Of a stretch of DNA of 44,269 nt, positions 1 through 7,306 are shown piece after piece. The notes beneath the pieces were generated by a model. It had not been told where the DNA came from and searched no databases. It saw only the letters and a program-made list of their open reading frames with translations. The DNA lies in NCBI GenBank assembly GCA_036502625.1, contig DASXYG010000008.1, positions 1-44,269 of the forward strand, given 5' to 3'. Position numbers and translations under genes: made by a program. Numbering within the stretch: position 1 is the stretch's first letter; each line of letters begins with the position of its first letter. Origin of the DNA: DASXYG01 sp036502625 (GTDB lineage: Bacteria; Actinomycetota; Actinomycetes; Streptosporangiales; Streptosporangiaceae).

Positions 1-651
1 CTCCTCGCCGACCTCGTGGCCGCGACCGGCGAGGACATGGTGGTCGCCGCCTCCACCTCGGGCTTCCCGTTGGGCGAGATGGCGACGACGACGCCGGATC
101 CGTCCCGCCTCGTCGTCGGGCACCCGTTCAACCCGCCGTACCTGATCCCGCTCGTCGAGGTCGTCGGCGGACCCGGCACCGACCCCGACGTGACGCGCCG
201 GGCCGCCGACTTCTACCGGTCCACCGGCAAGTCGGTGATCGAGATGGACCGGGAGCTGCCCGGGTTCGTGGCGAACCGGCTGCAGGAGGCGCTCTGGCGG
301 GAGGCGCTGCACATGGTCGCGAACGGCGAGGCCACGGTCGACCAGATCGACGCCGCCATCACCGAGGGCCCGGGCCTGCGCTGGCCGGTCCACGGCCCGT
401 GCCTGACCTTCCACCTCGCGGGCGGCGAGGGCGGCATGGCCCACATGCTCGACCACTTCGGCCCGTCCCTGAAGTCCCCGTGGACCCGCCTGGAGGCCCC
501 GGAGCTCACGGCCGCGCTCCGCGACCAGATGGTCGACGGCTGCACCGACGAGGCGAACGGCCGCACGGTAGCCGACCTGGTAGCCGAACGCGACCGCGGC
601 CTGATCGCCGTCATGAAGGCGGTCGCCACGAGCCGAAACGGCCATTCGTGA
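1..651 (+). CDS. 3-hydroxyacyl-CoA dehydrogenase family, probable L-carnitine 3-dehydrogenase (5' truncated)
   Basis: The reading frame is open from base 1, so the N-terminal NAD-binding half starts outside the window. What remains is the end of the Rossmann domain, with the family motif HPFNPPYLIPLVEVVGG, and the C-terminal helical domain. The segment reading GPGLRWPVHGPCLTFHL and then GGEGGMAHMLDHFGP is characteristic of carnitine dehydrogenases, which oxidise L-carnitine to 3-dehydrocarnitine with NAD+. The downstream thioesterase overlaps it by four bases (GTGA), and that pairing is known from carnitine catabolic clusters (dehydrogenase, BKACE cleavage enzyme, betainyl-CoA thioesterase). 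The specific substrate is inferred; membership of the hydroxyacyl-CoA dehydrogenase family is clear. Confidence 0.85.
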   Translation, partial: LLADLVAATGEDMVVAASTSGFPLGEMATTTPDPSRLVVGHPFNPPYLIPLVEVVGGPGTDPDVTRRAADFYRSTGKSVIEMDRELPGFVANRLQEALWREALHMVANGEATVDQIDAAITEGPGLRWPVHGPCLTFHLAGGEGGMAHMLDHFGPSLKSPWTRLEAPELTAALRDQMVDGCTDEANGRTVADLVAERDRGLIAVMKAVATSRNGHS

Positions 652-1100
652 GCCCGCTGACGCACCGCGAGCCGGTCCGCCCCGAGTGGATCGACTACAA
701 CGGCCACCTGAGCGAGGCCTACTACGTCCTCGTCTTCGGCCACGCGACCGACGCCCTGATGGACCACGTCGGCCTGGACGAGGCGTACCGCGCGTCAACG
801 GGCAACTCGCTGTACACGGTCGAGGCCCACGTCCGCTACCTGGACGAGGTCCCCGGCGGCACCGACCTGACCGTCACCACGCGGGTGATCGGCGCGGACG
901 CCAAGCGCGCACGCGTAACCCACGAGATGACCGCGGCCGGCCGCCTGGTAGCCACCGAGGAGCTCATGACCCTGCACGTCGACGGCGCCGAGGGCCGCAC
1001 GACCCCGTTCCCGGACGCCGTACGGGCGGCGTTCGCGGACCTGATCGAGGACCCCCCGGACTACGCGGGCCGGGCCGTCGCGGCGGTGCCGCGGACGTAG
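648..1100 (+). CDS. Hotdog-fold acyl-CoA thioesterase, probable betainyl-CoA thioesterase
   Basis: This 150-residue protein starts at a GTG inside the stop of the dehydrogenase, so the two are translationally coupled. It opens with REPVRPEWIDYNGHLSEAYY, the 4-hydroxybenzoyl-CoA thioesterase-like signature: the WIDYNGH loop supplies the catalytic region of the hotdog fold. In carnitine degradation such proteins hydrolyse betainyl-CoA to glycine betaine and CoA. Its last 40 bases overlap, tail to tail, the end of the gene on the other strand. The general thioesterase call is solid; the betainyl-CoA substrate rests on the neighbour. Confidence 0.82.
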   Translation: MSPLTHREPVRPEWIDYNGHLSEAYYVLVFGHATDALMDHVGLDEAYRASTGNSLYTVEAHVRYLDEVPGGTDLTVTTRVIGADAKRARVTHEMTAAGRLVATEELMTLHVDGAEGRTTPFPDAVRAAFADLIEDPPDYAGRAVAAVPRT

Positions 1101-1867
1101 GGCGGACGCGGCGGTACGCCGTACATCGTGGCGATCTCGTACCGGCGCCGCTCGGCGTCGGGCCGGAACGCCACGAGTACGGCCCCGCCCGCGAAGTCGC
1201 TTATGCGGACCACCTCGGGCGGCGGCCCCGCCTCGGCCGGACGGCGCATCGCCCGGTGGACCCACGCGTCGCGCTCCCGCCTCGCCCGGTCCTGGTCGGC
1301 GCCGGCCGCGGCGAGCCGGTATCCGTCGATGTGCAGGTGCCCGTCCGGACCGAGCGCCTCGTCCAGCGGGATGCGCGTGGGAGAAGGTGTGCGGGCCGGA
1401 TCGAACGGCTGGTCGAGCCGGCGGCGCACGCGGGGGTGCTCGACGCAGGTCACGAAGCAGGCGGCGAGCGCGACCTGATCGGTGAACCAGGTCGCCTCGG
1501 TGCCGCACGCGTGCGTGTGGCGGGCGTACGCGTCGGCGCCCGGGAGGCGCAGCTCGGTCCGTACGATCGCGGGGTCGCGGAGCTCGCCCACCCGCAGGCG
1601 CACCGTCTCCGGCGCCAGCCACGGGCCGTGCCGTTGCAGCAGGTGCCCATTTCCCGCGTCCAACGCGGTGAATATGAACTGCACATCCGGAGATTCGGAC
1701 CGCGCGCTCGCCAGCCACGGCCGGGAGGCGGCATTTCCGGACAGATAATCAGAGACCGAATCCCGTTCAATCTCCGGGAGATTCGCACGGGCCGGGCCGA
1801 AGTCACGAAGTGCGTCGCGCCAGTTCAATGAACCGTCGCCCGGCCCGCATTGCCCGTTCACCGCCAC
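1061..1867 (-). CDS. RNase A-like toxin candidate B (paralogue of the gene at 2482-3438)
   Basis: No named family was recognised outright. The 268-residue protein has no signal peptide or membrane segment. It aligns along its length with the product of 2482-3438: both have PWL, then RHG, a DPA turn, a CG..AT segment, CVEHPR or GVEHPR, LGPDGH, and an EIATMY end. His80, Arg92, Thr247 and Tyr249 match, in order, the His-Arg-Thr-x-Tyr set I recall for the RNase A-like CdiA toxin of Yersinia kristensenii. The Arg-to-Thr distance is longer here. A partner-like small gene lies upstream at 1999-2304. A start at GTG 1861, behind a GGAAGG box, is as likely as 1867. RNase activity is inference. Confidence 0.6.
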   Translation of the reverse strand: MAVNGQCGPGDGSLNWRDALRDFGPARANLPEIERDSVSDYLSGNAASRPWLASARSESPDVQFIFTALDAGNGHLLQRHGPWLAPETVRLRVGELRDPAIVRTELRLPGADAYARHTHACGTEATWFTDQVALAACFVTCVEHPRVRRRLDQPFDPARTPSPTRIPLDEALGPDGHLHIDGYRLAAAGADQDRARRERDAWVHRAMRRPAEAGPPPEVVRISDFAGGAVLVAFRPDAERRRYEIATMYGVPPRPPYVRGTAATARPA

Positions 1868-1878
1868 CCCCTTCCTAT

Positions 1879-1927
1879 CCCCATATAGGCAGCCTTATAG
1901 GATCTGGCCGGGCCTGAGCGGAGTCAA
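1879..1927 (-). promoter_or_regulatory. AT-rich promoter-like stretch upstream of toxin candidate B
   Basis: This is a small AT-rich island in very GC-rich DNA, between the small partner gene and toxin candidate B. Read on the minus strand it has TTGACT (1922-1927) and the -10-like hexamers TCCTAT (1897-1902) and TATAAG (1894-1899). It also holds repeated CCTAT/ATAGG half-sites. Spacing to the -35-like box is 19 or 22 bases, so no ideal promoter can be drawn, but an independent promoter for the toxin candidate is plausible. Confidence 0.3.
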
Positions 1928-1998
1928 GGGGAACGGCGGAAATGCCGACACGAATTTCCGCGCCGATTCCACCGATCGGGCACGGATGACGCGAATCG

Positions 1999-2304
1999 CT
2001 ATTTCGGAGACGGGTCGTCCGGATATAGGTCGCGCCACAGCCGGGTCACGAACTCCGCCGGACCGCCGTCGCCGTATTCGGCCGCCTCGCGCAGCGCCTG
2101 GACGGGCACCACCGAGGGATCGCGGACGGCCGCGGACAGCTCGCGTTTGAAGACCGCCATCCGTTCGTCGCCCGAATGCGCGGCGAGCGCCCTGAGCTGA
2201 TCGTACGCACCCTCCCAAGCGGACGGATGGCAGTACGTCTCGATCACGCTCAACAATGTCGCGTACGGCGCATCGGGGTCGTCCTCCCAGAAGCGCACGT
2301 CCAT
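1999..2304 (-). CDS. Immunity/antitoxin-like partner protein B
   Basis: I do not recognise the family. This 101-residue soluble protein begins at an ATG preceded by a strong GGAGGA ribosome-binding site. It is a clear paralogue of the product of 3435-3755: both start with RFWE, then PDAxYATLL, IETYCH, FK.EL and a closing RLWRDLYP. The acidic, small, all-helical look and the repeated pairing with an RNase-like partner suggest an immunity protein or antitoxin. Here it lies 5' of its neighbour on the same strand, whereas the other copy lies 3' of its partner. Function is inferred from context only. Confidence 0.65.
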   Translation of the reverse strand: MDVRFWEDDPDAPYATLLSVIETYCHPSAWEGAYDQLRALAAHSGDERMAVFKRELSAAVRDPSVVPVQALREAAEYGDGGPAEFVTRLWRDLYPDDPSPK

Positions 2305-2354
2305 CGGCCGTCCTCCAGACTGTCCGTACTCGACGGGCTCGCGATCGCGGCCCC

Positions 2355-2374
2355 TTCGCCTTACCACAGGCGAA
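2355..2374. promoter_or_regulatory. Inverted repeat in the divergent promoter region of the two toxin/partner pairs
   Basis: TTCGCC (2355-2360) and GGCGAA (2369-2374) form a perfect inverted repeat with an 8-base spacer. It lies between the small gene starting leftward at 2304 and the toxin candidate starting rightward near 2482. The position suits an operator that could control both directions; no regulator is identified. Confidence 0.35.
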
Positions 2375-2481
2375 CCCCGACCACCGGGACCGAATTCCAT
2401 TCCATGAAAGCCGGCCGCCCCTGTCCGTTCCCGGCCGTATGCGTTTATCGCTCTTTCTTGCGCGGAACGGTCATCCACGCT

Positions 2482-3438
2482 ATGGAACGGCCTGGCGGTG
2501 CGGACCGCCCGGAGCCGCCGCCGCGACCCTCCGGGCGCGATCACCCGTCTGCCTCCAACGGCCCCTCCGCCGATTCGCCCCGGCTGACCCGGCAGGTCTG
2601 GGACGCGATGGGGGTGGAAGCCTATGCCGACCGCATGGACCGGCCGGACGTCGACCGGGTGGACACGCCCGGCGAGCCCGACACGCCGAACGCGGCGCTG
2701 CGGCGCTTCCGGCCCGAAAACGCCGGTCTCGAGGCCACGACGCGCACCGAAGCCGACGCGTACATCGCCGCGCACGCGGCCGGGCATCCGTGGCTGCGGG
2801 CCATCGCGCACGCGAGCCCCGAGGCGCGTTCCGTCCTCGTCTCCCTCGTCCGCGGCCACGGGCACGCGGTGGAGCGCCACGAGGGCGGCGTCACCCCGGC
2901 CCAGACCGATGCGCGCGTACGGCGGCTGGAGGATCCCGCCATCGGCGCGGACGCCGATCGGCGGCCCGGCAGGGACGCGTACCGGGCGGGAAAGACGCAC
3001 GGCTGCGGCGACTACGCGACCCGCATCGCCGATCCCGACGCGTTCGCCGTCTGCTTCACCCGCGGCGTCGAGCATCCGCGGACGCGGGACGCCTTCGCGA
3101 AGCCGGCCGGTCCGGGCCTGGCGCCGCCCTCGCCGGTGCGCATACAACTCGACGTCCTGCTCGGGCCCGACGGCCACCGCTACTGCGACGGCCATCGGCT
3201 GAAGCCGGTCCACGAAGACGGGCGCGATGTTGCCAAGACCCACCGATCGAACTGGATTACGGATCACGAGAAACATGACCATGGCATCATGCCAGAACCT
3301 GAATCTATTCGGTTACGCCCCGACGACTTCAAGGGATCGGTCGTCGAGTTCCACTTCCGACTCAATCGGGACAAGACCGGCTGGGAGATCGCCACCATGT
3401 ACGTCGAGCCACCGAAGCCCCACCGGGACAGTCGATGA
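2482..3438 (+). CDS. RNase A-like toxin candidate A
   Basis: This 318-residue soluble protein has a ~70-residue Pro/Asp-rich N-terminal part, absent from its paralogue, followed by the shared domain. His133 (in ERHEGG), Arg145, Thr305 and Tyr307 (in EIATMYVEP) match the His-Arg-Thr-x-Tyr catalytic set recalled for the bacterial RNase A-like CdiA toxin; the His-Arg spacing is 12 here. An AKTHRS..WITDHEKHDHG segment is an insertion relative to the paralogue. It overlaps the next gene by four bases (ATGA), as toxin-immunity pairs often do. The start is uncertain: ATG 2482 has only a weak ribosome-binding site and ATG 2404 or 2608 are in frame. No export signal is visible. Confidence 0.6.
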   Translation: MERPGGADRPEPPPRPSGRDHPSASNGPSADSPRLTRQVWDAMGVEAYADRMDRPDVDRVDTPGEPDTPNAALRRFRPENAGLEATTRTEADAYIAAHAAGHPWLRAIAHASPEARSVLVSLVRGHGHAVERHEGGVTPAQTDARVRRLEDPAIGADADRRPGRDAYRAGKTHGCGDYATRIADPDAFAVCFTRGVEHPRTRDAFAKPAGPGLAPPSPVRIQLDVLLGPDGHRYCDGHRLKPVHEDGRDVAKTHRSNWITDHEKHDHGIMPEPESIRLRPDDFKGSVVEFHFRLNRDKTGWEIATMYVEPPKPHRDSR

Positions 3439-3755
3439 CGGACCGTTTCTGGGAGGCCCATCCCGACGCGCGGTACGCGACGCTGCTCCGGATCATCGAG
3501 ACCTACTGCCACGCCGAGGTCTACAACGACATGTTCGACGACCTCAAGGAGGCCGTCCGCCTGGCCGGCCATGAGCCGGTCTTCGACGTCTTCAAGGCCG
3601 AGCTCCGCCGGGCGATCGAGCGCCCGGGCGAGCTGCCCGAGGGTGCGCTGGACGACTCCGCCCAGTACCCCGACCCGTCAGACGCGGACTTCCTCGTACG
3701 CCTGTGGCGCGACCTCTACCCCCACGAGGCCGTACCCGCCCTCCGCCCGGACTGA
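3435..3755 (+). CDS. Immunity/antitoxin-like partner protein A
   Basis: This 106-residue protein, whose start overlaps the stop of toxin candidate A, is the paralogue of the product of 1999-2304. The best-conserved blocks are PDARYATLLRIIETYCH near residues 10-26 and FLVRLWRDLYP near residues 86-96. There is no signal peptide, transmembrane segment or DNA-binding motif, so a direct protein-protein inhibitor fits better than a repressor. Translational coupling would keep it stoichiometric with the upstream protein. Family unknown; immunity role inferred. Confidence 0.68.
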   Translation: MTDRFWEAHPDARYATLLRIIETYCHAEVYNDMFDDLKEAVRLAGHEPVFDVFKAELRRAIERPGELPEGALDDSAQYPDPSDADFLVRLWRDLYPHEAVPALRPD

Positions 3756-3759
3756 GGCA

Positions 3760-4086
3760 TCAGGCCCGGACGTACGCGGCGGCGGCCTCGGCGAACGCGC
3801 GCCAGTGGCCGGCGTGCGCCACCGGGACCTGCACCCATTCCTTCATGGGGCGGCCGCGGCCGGACGGGTCGAACCGCTCCGCTCCCGCCATGGCCAGCGC
3901 GTTCGCGTGCTCGGGGGCGGGCAGCTTGAACGCGATGGCGTCGCCGAACTGGACGGCGAACATCTTCGAACCGGACTTGAGGCAGGGATGGCCGAACATG
4001 CTCTCCCTGATCACGCCGCTGCCCGCGAGCTCCTCGGCGAGGTCGTCGAAACGCTCGAGCGCCGCATCGAACTCCTCGTCACCCAC
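3760..4086 (-). CDS. TfoX/Sxy N-terminal domain protein
   Basis: This 108-residue protein matches the stand-alone TfoX N-terminal domain family: an N-terminal helix, then the RESMFGHPCLKSGSKMFA strand region, FGDAIAFKLP, and the closing RPMKEWVQVP...W..FAEAAAAYV. In gamma-proteobacteria the domain belongs to competence regulators, but single-domain actinobacterial members have no established role. It starts at GTG 4086 after a GGGAGG box and converges on immunity-like gene A with four bases between the two stops. Confidence 0.8.
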   Translation of the reverse strand: MGDEEFDAALERFDDLAEELAGSGVIRESMFGHPCLKSGSKMFAVQFGDAIAFKLPAPEHANALAMAGAERFDPSGRGRPMKEWVQVPVAHAGHWRAFAEAAAAYVRA

Positions 4087-4160
4087 CGGAGGCCCCTCCC
4101 TCTGCGCAATTCGCCGCGCCCACCCTAGTCCGCGGCCCCGCGGTACCGCCCGCGTACGCG

Positions 4161-4180
4161 CCTACTCCGGCGGGAGTAGG
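4161..4180. promoter_or_regulatory. Perfect palindrome upstream of the two-component system
   Basis: CCTACTCC (4161-4168) and GGAGTAGG (4173-4180) form a perfect 8-bp inverted repeat around GGCG, about 32 bases before the histidine kinase start. NarL-family regulators bind such short inverted repeats, so this is a candidate autoregulatory site for the response regulator encoded two genes along. It could also be a hairpin in the transcript. Confidence 0.5.
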
Positions 4181-4211
4181 AGGGGACCGCCCCACGTGGC
4201 GATGACTCGCG

Positions 4212-5522
4212 GTGCCCACCTGCCATAACGTGCTACTCGTGGCGGATACGTACGCGGCGCGTCGGCGCCCGTCTCTGGCAAGCCGGGCACCCGTGTGGGT
4301 GGTGCCCGTCGTTGTCGCGGTGCTGCAGCTCGGGTTCGCCTACATCGCGCATGTCAAGTCGGGGTTCAGCCCGTCCGGGCACTGGTCGTCGCAGTGGTCG
4401 CACGGCGGGTGGGGGCCGCCGTGGGCGCGGCAGCAGGGCGGGCCGCCCGCACCGACCACGCCGTCCACGCCGTCGCGGCCCATCGACGTGTTCGCGTACA
4501 TGCTGCTCGCGCTCGGGCCCGCCGCCATGGTGTTCCGCCGGCGCTACCGGACGCCCGCGTTCTTCGGGGTCATGGCCGCCGACTGCGCCTACTTCGCGCT
4601 CGGCTACACCTTCGGGCCGGCGTTCGTCTCGCTGCTCGTCGCGCTGTTCGTGGCGGTGCTGAACGGGCCGCGGCTGTTCGCGTGGCTGCTGTGCCCGGTG
4701 GCGTACGCCCTGGTCGTGTGGTCGGCGCCGATCTTCGGGCGCGGTCCGGGGCCGCCGTTCGCCGACGGCATCGTGCCGTTCGCGTGGCCGCTCGCGCTGC
4801 TGATCACCGCCGAGCTCGTACGGCTGGTCCGCGCGCGCATCGCGCAGAACGCGCACGCCCGCGAGGAAGAGGAGCGGCGGCGGCACGAGGAGACGCGGCG
4901 GCGGGCCAGCGAGGAGCGGCTGCGGATCGCGCAGGAGCTGCACGACGTGCTGGCGCACAACATCTCGATGATCAACGTGCAGGCCAGTACGGCGCTGCAC
5001 CTCCTCGACGACCAGCCCGAACGCGCGCGGCCCTCGCTGTCGGCGATCAAGGACGCGAGCAAGGAGGCGCTCGGCGAGCTGCGGTCGGCGCTCGACGTGC
5101 TGCGCGACTCCGGCGAGCGTGCGCCGCGCGCGCCGACGGCCGGGCTCGGCGAGCTCGACGACCTGCTCGACCGGGCGCGCTCGGCCGGGCTCGCCGTGGA
5201 CATGTCGACGGACGGACGGGCCCGTCCGCTGCCGCCCGGCGCCGACCTCGCCGCGTTCCGCATCGTGCAGGAGGCGCTGACCAACGTCGTACGCCACGCG
5301 GGCGCCGAGCACGTGTCCGTCACGATCGGCTATCACCCGGGCGAGCTGACCGTCGAGGTCACCGACGACGGCACCGGCTCGGCCGCCGCGGCCGAGCCCG
5401 GGAACGGCATCATCGGCATGCGGGAGCGCGCCGCCACGCTCGGCGGCGAGCTCACCGCGGGCCCGCGGCCCGGCGGCGGGTTCCGCGTCCACGCGCGCCT
5501 GCCCGTACGAGACACGCCCTGA
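4212..5522 (+). CDS. Sensor histidine kinase, NarL/HisKA_3 type
   Basis: The protein (up to 436 residues) has a membrane domain at residues 28-210 with about five hydrophobic segments and a Gly/Trp/Pro-rich extracytoplasmic loop at 50-90. A charged coiled linker of Glu/Arg (216-235) follows, then the HisKA_3 dimerisation domain with the phospho-acceptor His244 in ELHDVLAHNIS, and a HATPase_c domain with EALTNVVRHA and GNGIIGMRERA. It senses an unknown signal and phosphorylates the regulator encoded 14 bases downstream. The start is ambiguous among GTG 4212, 4230 and 4239; none has a good ribosome-binding site. Confidence 0.93.
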   Translation: MPTCHNVLLVADTYAARRRPSLASRAPVWVVPVVVAVLQLGFAYIAHVKSGFSPSGHWSSQWSHGGWGPPWARQQGGPPAPTTPSTPSRPIDVFAYMLLALGPAAMVFRRRYRTPAFFGVMAADCAYFALGYTFGPAFVSLLVALFVAVLNGPRLFAWLLCPVAYALVVWSAPIFGRGPGPPFADGIVPFAWPLALLITAELVRLVRARIAQNAHAREEEERRRHEETRRRASEERLRIAQELHDVLAHNISMINVQASTALHLLDDQPERARPSLSAIKDASKEALGELRSALDVLRDSGERAPRAPTAGLGELDDLLDRARSAGLAVDMSTDGRARPLPPGADLAAFRIVQEALTNVVRHAGAEHVSVTIGYHPGELTVEVTDDGTGSAAAAEPGNGIIGMRERAATLGGELTAGPRPGGGFRVHARLPVRDTP

Positions 5523-5536
5523 CCGAGAGGACCACC

Positions 5537-6202
5537 GTGATCCGGATCGTGCTCGCCGACGACCAGGCGCTCGTACGCGCGGGGTTCGGCGCGCTGCTGA
5601 ACGCCCAGGACGACATCGAGGTCGTCGCGGAGGCCACCGACGGCACCGACGCCGTACGCCTGACGCGGGAGCTGCGCCCCGACGTCGTGCTCATGGACAT
5701 CCGGATGCCCGGCACCGACGGCCTGACCGCGACCCGCGAGATCACCGCCGACACCCGGCTGGACGACGTCAAGATCGTCATCCTGACCACCTTCGACCTG
5801 GACGAATACGTCTTCGAGGCGCTGCGCATCGGCGCGAGCGGTTTCCTGGTGAAGGACACCGAGCCGGCCGACCTCATCCGCGGGGTGCGCGCGGTGGCCT
5901 CGGGCGACGCGCTGCTGTCGCCCGGGGTGACGCGGCGGCTGATCGCGGAGTACGCCGCGCACGCCAAGCGGCCGGCCACGCCGCGCGGGCTCGACTCCCT
6001 GACGGAGCGGGAGCGCGAGGTCATGGCGCTGGTCGGCGAGGGGCTGTCGAACGAGGAGATCGCCGAGCGGCTGGTGGTCAGCCCGGCTACGGCGAAGACG
6101 CACGTCAGCCGGTCGATGATCAAACTGGGCGCGCGCGACCGGGCGCAGATGGTGGTGTTCGCGTACGAGTCGGGGCTGGTGCGGCCCGGCTGGACGACCT
6201 GA
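5537..6202 (+). CDS. LuxR/NarL-type response regulator
   Basis: This 221-residue protein has an N-terminal receiver domain with acidic residues Asp8 and Asp9, phospho-acceptor Asp54 in VLMDIRMPG, and Lys106 in FLVKD. The C-terminal LuxR helix-turn-helix begins at LTEREREVMALV and includes NEEIAERLVVSPATAKTHV. It starts at GTG 5537 behind a GAGAGG box, 14 bases after the kinase. It is the cognate partner of that kinase. Likely targets are its own operon, through the palindrome at 4161-4180, and perhaps the small membrane gene that follows. Confidence 0.95.
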   Translation: MIRIVLADDQALVRAGFGALLNAQDDIEVVAEATDGTDAVRLTRELRPDVVLMDIRMPGTDGLTATREITADTRLDDVKIVILTTFDLDEYVFEALRIGASGFLVKDTEPADLIRGVRAVASGDALLSPGVTRRLIAEYAAHAKRPATPRGLDSLTEREREVMALVGEGLSNEEIAERLVVSPATAKTHVSRSMIKLGARDRAQMVVFAYESGLVRPGWTT

Positions 6203-6352
6203 GCGTCCGGCCTACGTCCCCGGCGGTAACCGTACGCGCGGGCGGACCGTCGCGGAGCGTACGCCAAGTGCCGTCCCCGGCCCGACGATTTCCGGCCCTC
6301 GCGGCGTGACGATGAGGTCGTCAACGCAGTTCACGTGAGGGGAGACCCGGAG

Positions 6353-6604
6353 ATGATGACGAACCTGGCGGCGGCGGCCCTGGCCCACGGACCTGCCTGG
6401 GGGCCCGGTCCCGGCTGGGGGCCGCACATGTACGGCGCGCACGGCGGCGGCCCCGGATGGTGGCTGATCTTTCCCATCGCCTTCATCCTGTTCCTGTTCG
6501 GCGCGCTCGGTGTGGCCTACCTGTGGGTCATCCGCCGCACCCGGCCGCAGCCGCCCCAGGGACCCCAGCCGCCGGCGGACGCGACTCCGCCGACGACGGC
6601 CTGA
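6353..6604 (+). CDS. Small single-pass membrane protein
   Basis: This 83-residue protein has a Gly/Pro/Trp/His-rich N-terminal part, one strong transmembrane helix (about residues 34-56, starting WWLIFPIAFILFLFG), an Arg-rich edge and a Pro-rich tail. The start at ATG 6353 has a GAGGGGAG box eight bases upstream. It follows the response regulator in the same direction after a 150-base gap and ends at a strong terminator. The extracytoplasmic Gly-Pro-Trp-His composition resembles the loop of the adjacent kinase, so it may belong to the same signalling unit. Function unknown. Confidence 0.7.
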   Translation: MMTNLAAAALAHGPAWGPGPGWGPHMYGAHGGGPGWWLIFPIAFILFLFGALGVAYLWVIRRTRPQPPQGPQPPADATPPTTA

Positions 6605-6610
6605 CCCCGT

Positions 6611-6652
6611 ACGCCGAACGCCCCCGGCATCGCCGCCGGGGGCGTTCGGCGT
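6611..6652. terminator. Bidirectional hairpin terminator
   Basis: ACGCCGAACGCCCCCGGC (6611-6628) pairs perfectly with its complement at 6635-6652 around a six-base loop. This 18-bp stem sits between the converging small membrane gene and the TetR gene, so it can end transcription from both sides. There is no long U-run, as is common in actinomycetes. Confidence 0.85.
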
Positions 6653-7267
6653 TCAGGCGCCCTCGCCCAAGCCGTGGGCGACGACGTCGAAGGTGCGGTC
6701 GATGAGGACGGCCTGGTCGCGGCGCATCTTGGCGGCGGAGTGGCCCTCCAGCACGGCGCGCATCGCCGTACGGAAGATCAGGACGTGCACCGCCGCGAGG
6801 ACGGTCGCGGCCAGCCGCGCCCGCCGCTCATCGCCCCACTCCGCGGCCAGCACCTCGGCGAGGGCGTCCTCCACCTCGCGGTCCTGTTCCAGCATGCGGG
6901 CCTGCAGGGCGCGGCTGCCCTGGACGATCTGGAAGAACGGCGCCGCCCGGGGTAGCGCGCCGGACAGCGGATGCCCCGATTCGAGCAGCTCGTGGTTGTG
7001 CCGGCGCAGCGCCGCGACGACGGACTCGCCCGCGGGGCGGTCGCGTACGACCGCGCGCAGCGCCTCCAGCCGGTCCTCGTGCCGGTCGAGCAGGAGGTCT
7101 TCCTTGCGCGGGAAGTAGTTGAAGACGGTCATCTTCGAGACGTCGGCCGCCTCGGCGACGTCCGCGACCGTCACGGCGTCGAACCCGCGCATGGCGAACA
7201 GCATGGTCGCCAGGTCGGCGATCCGCTGCCGCGTCTCGCGCTTCTTCCGGTCCCTCAGCTCCGCCAT
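6653..7267 (-). CDS. TetR family transcriptional regulator
   Basis: The 204-residue protein has an N-terminal TetR helix-turn-helix at residues 10-58 (RETRQRIADLATMLFAMRGF, then VADVAEAADVSKMTVFNYF and RKEDLL). The ligand-binding C-terminal part is divergent. It is transcribed away from the FAD monooxygenase with 84 bases between the start codons, the usual arrangement for a repressor of that enzyme. A TATAGT box lies 5 bases upstream of its own ATG (7272-7277 on this strand), which would give a leaderless or nearly leaderless transcript. The ligand is probably the monooxygenase substrate or a related drug. Confidence 0.93.
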   Translation of the reverse strand: MAELRDRKKRETRQRIADLATMLFAMRGFDAVTVADVAEAADVSKMTVFNYFPRKEDLLLDRHEDRLEALRAVVRDRPAGESVVAALRRHNHELLESGHPLSGALPRAAPFFQIVQGSRALQARMLEQDREVEDALAEVLAAEWGDERRARLAATVLAAVHVLIFRTAMRAVLEGHSAAKMRRDQAVLIDRTFDVVAHGLGEGA

Positions 7268-7292
7268 GGCTCCACTATACCGAGAAAAAACT

Positions 7293-7306
7293 TTGACTCG
7301 ATACAA
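7293..7306. promoter_or_regulatory. Candidate TetR operator between regulator and monooxygenase
   Basis: TTGACTCGATACAA is an imperfect palindrome (TTG-NN-TCGA-NN-CAA, 10 of 14 positions symmetric) in the AT-rich spacer between the divergent start codons. It also contains a TTGACT hexamer usable as a rightward -35 box. Position and symmetry fit the binding site of the adjacent TetR protein. Confidence 0.5.
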
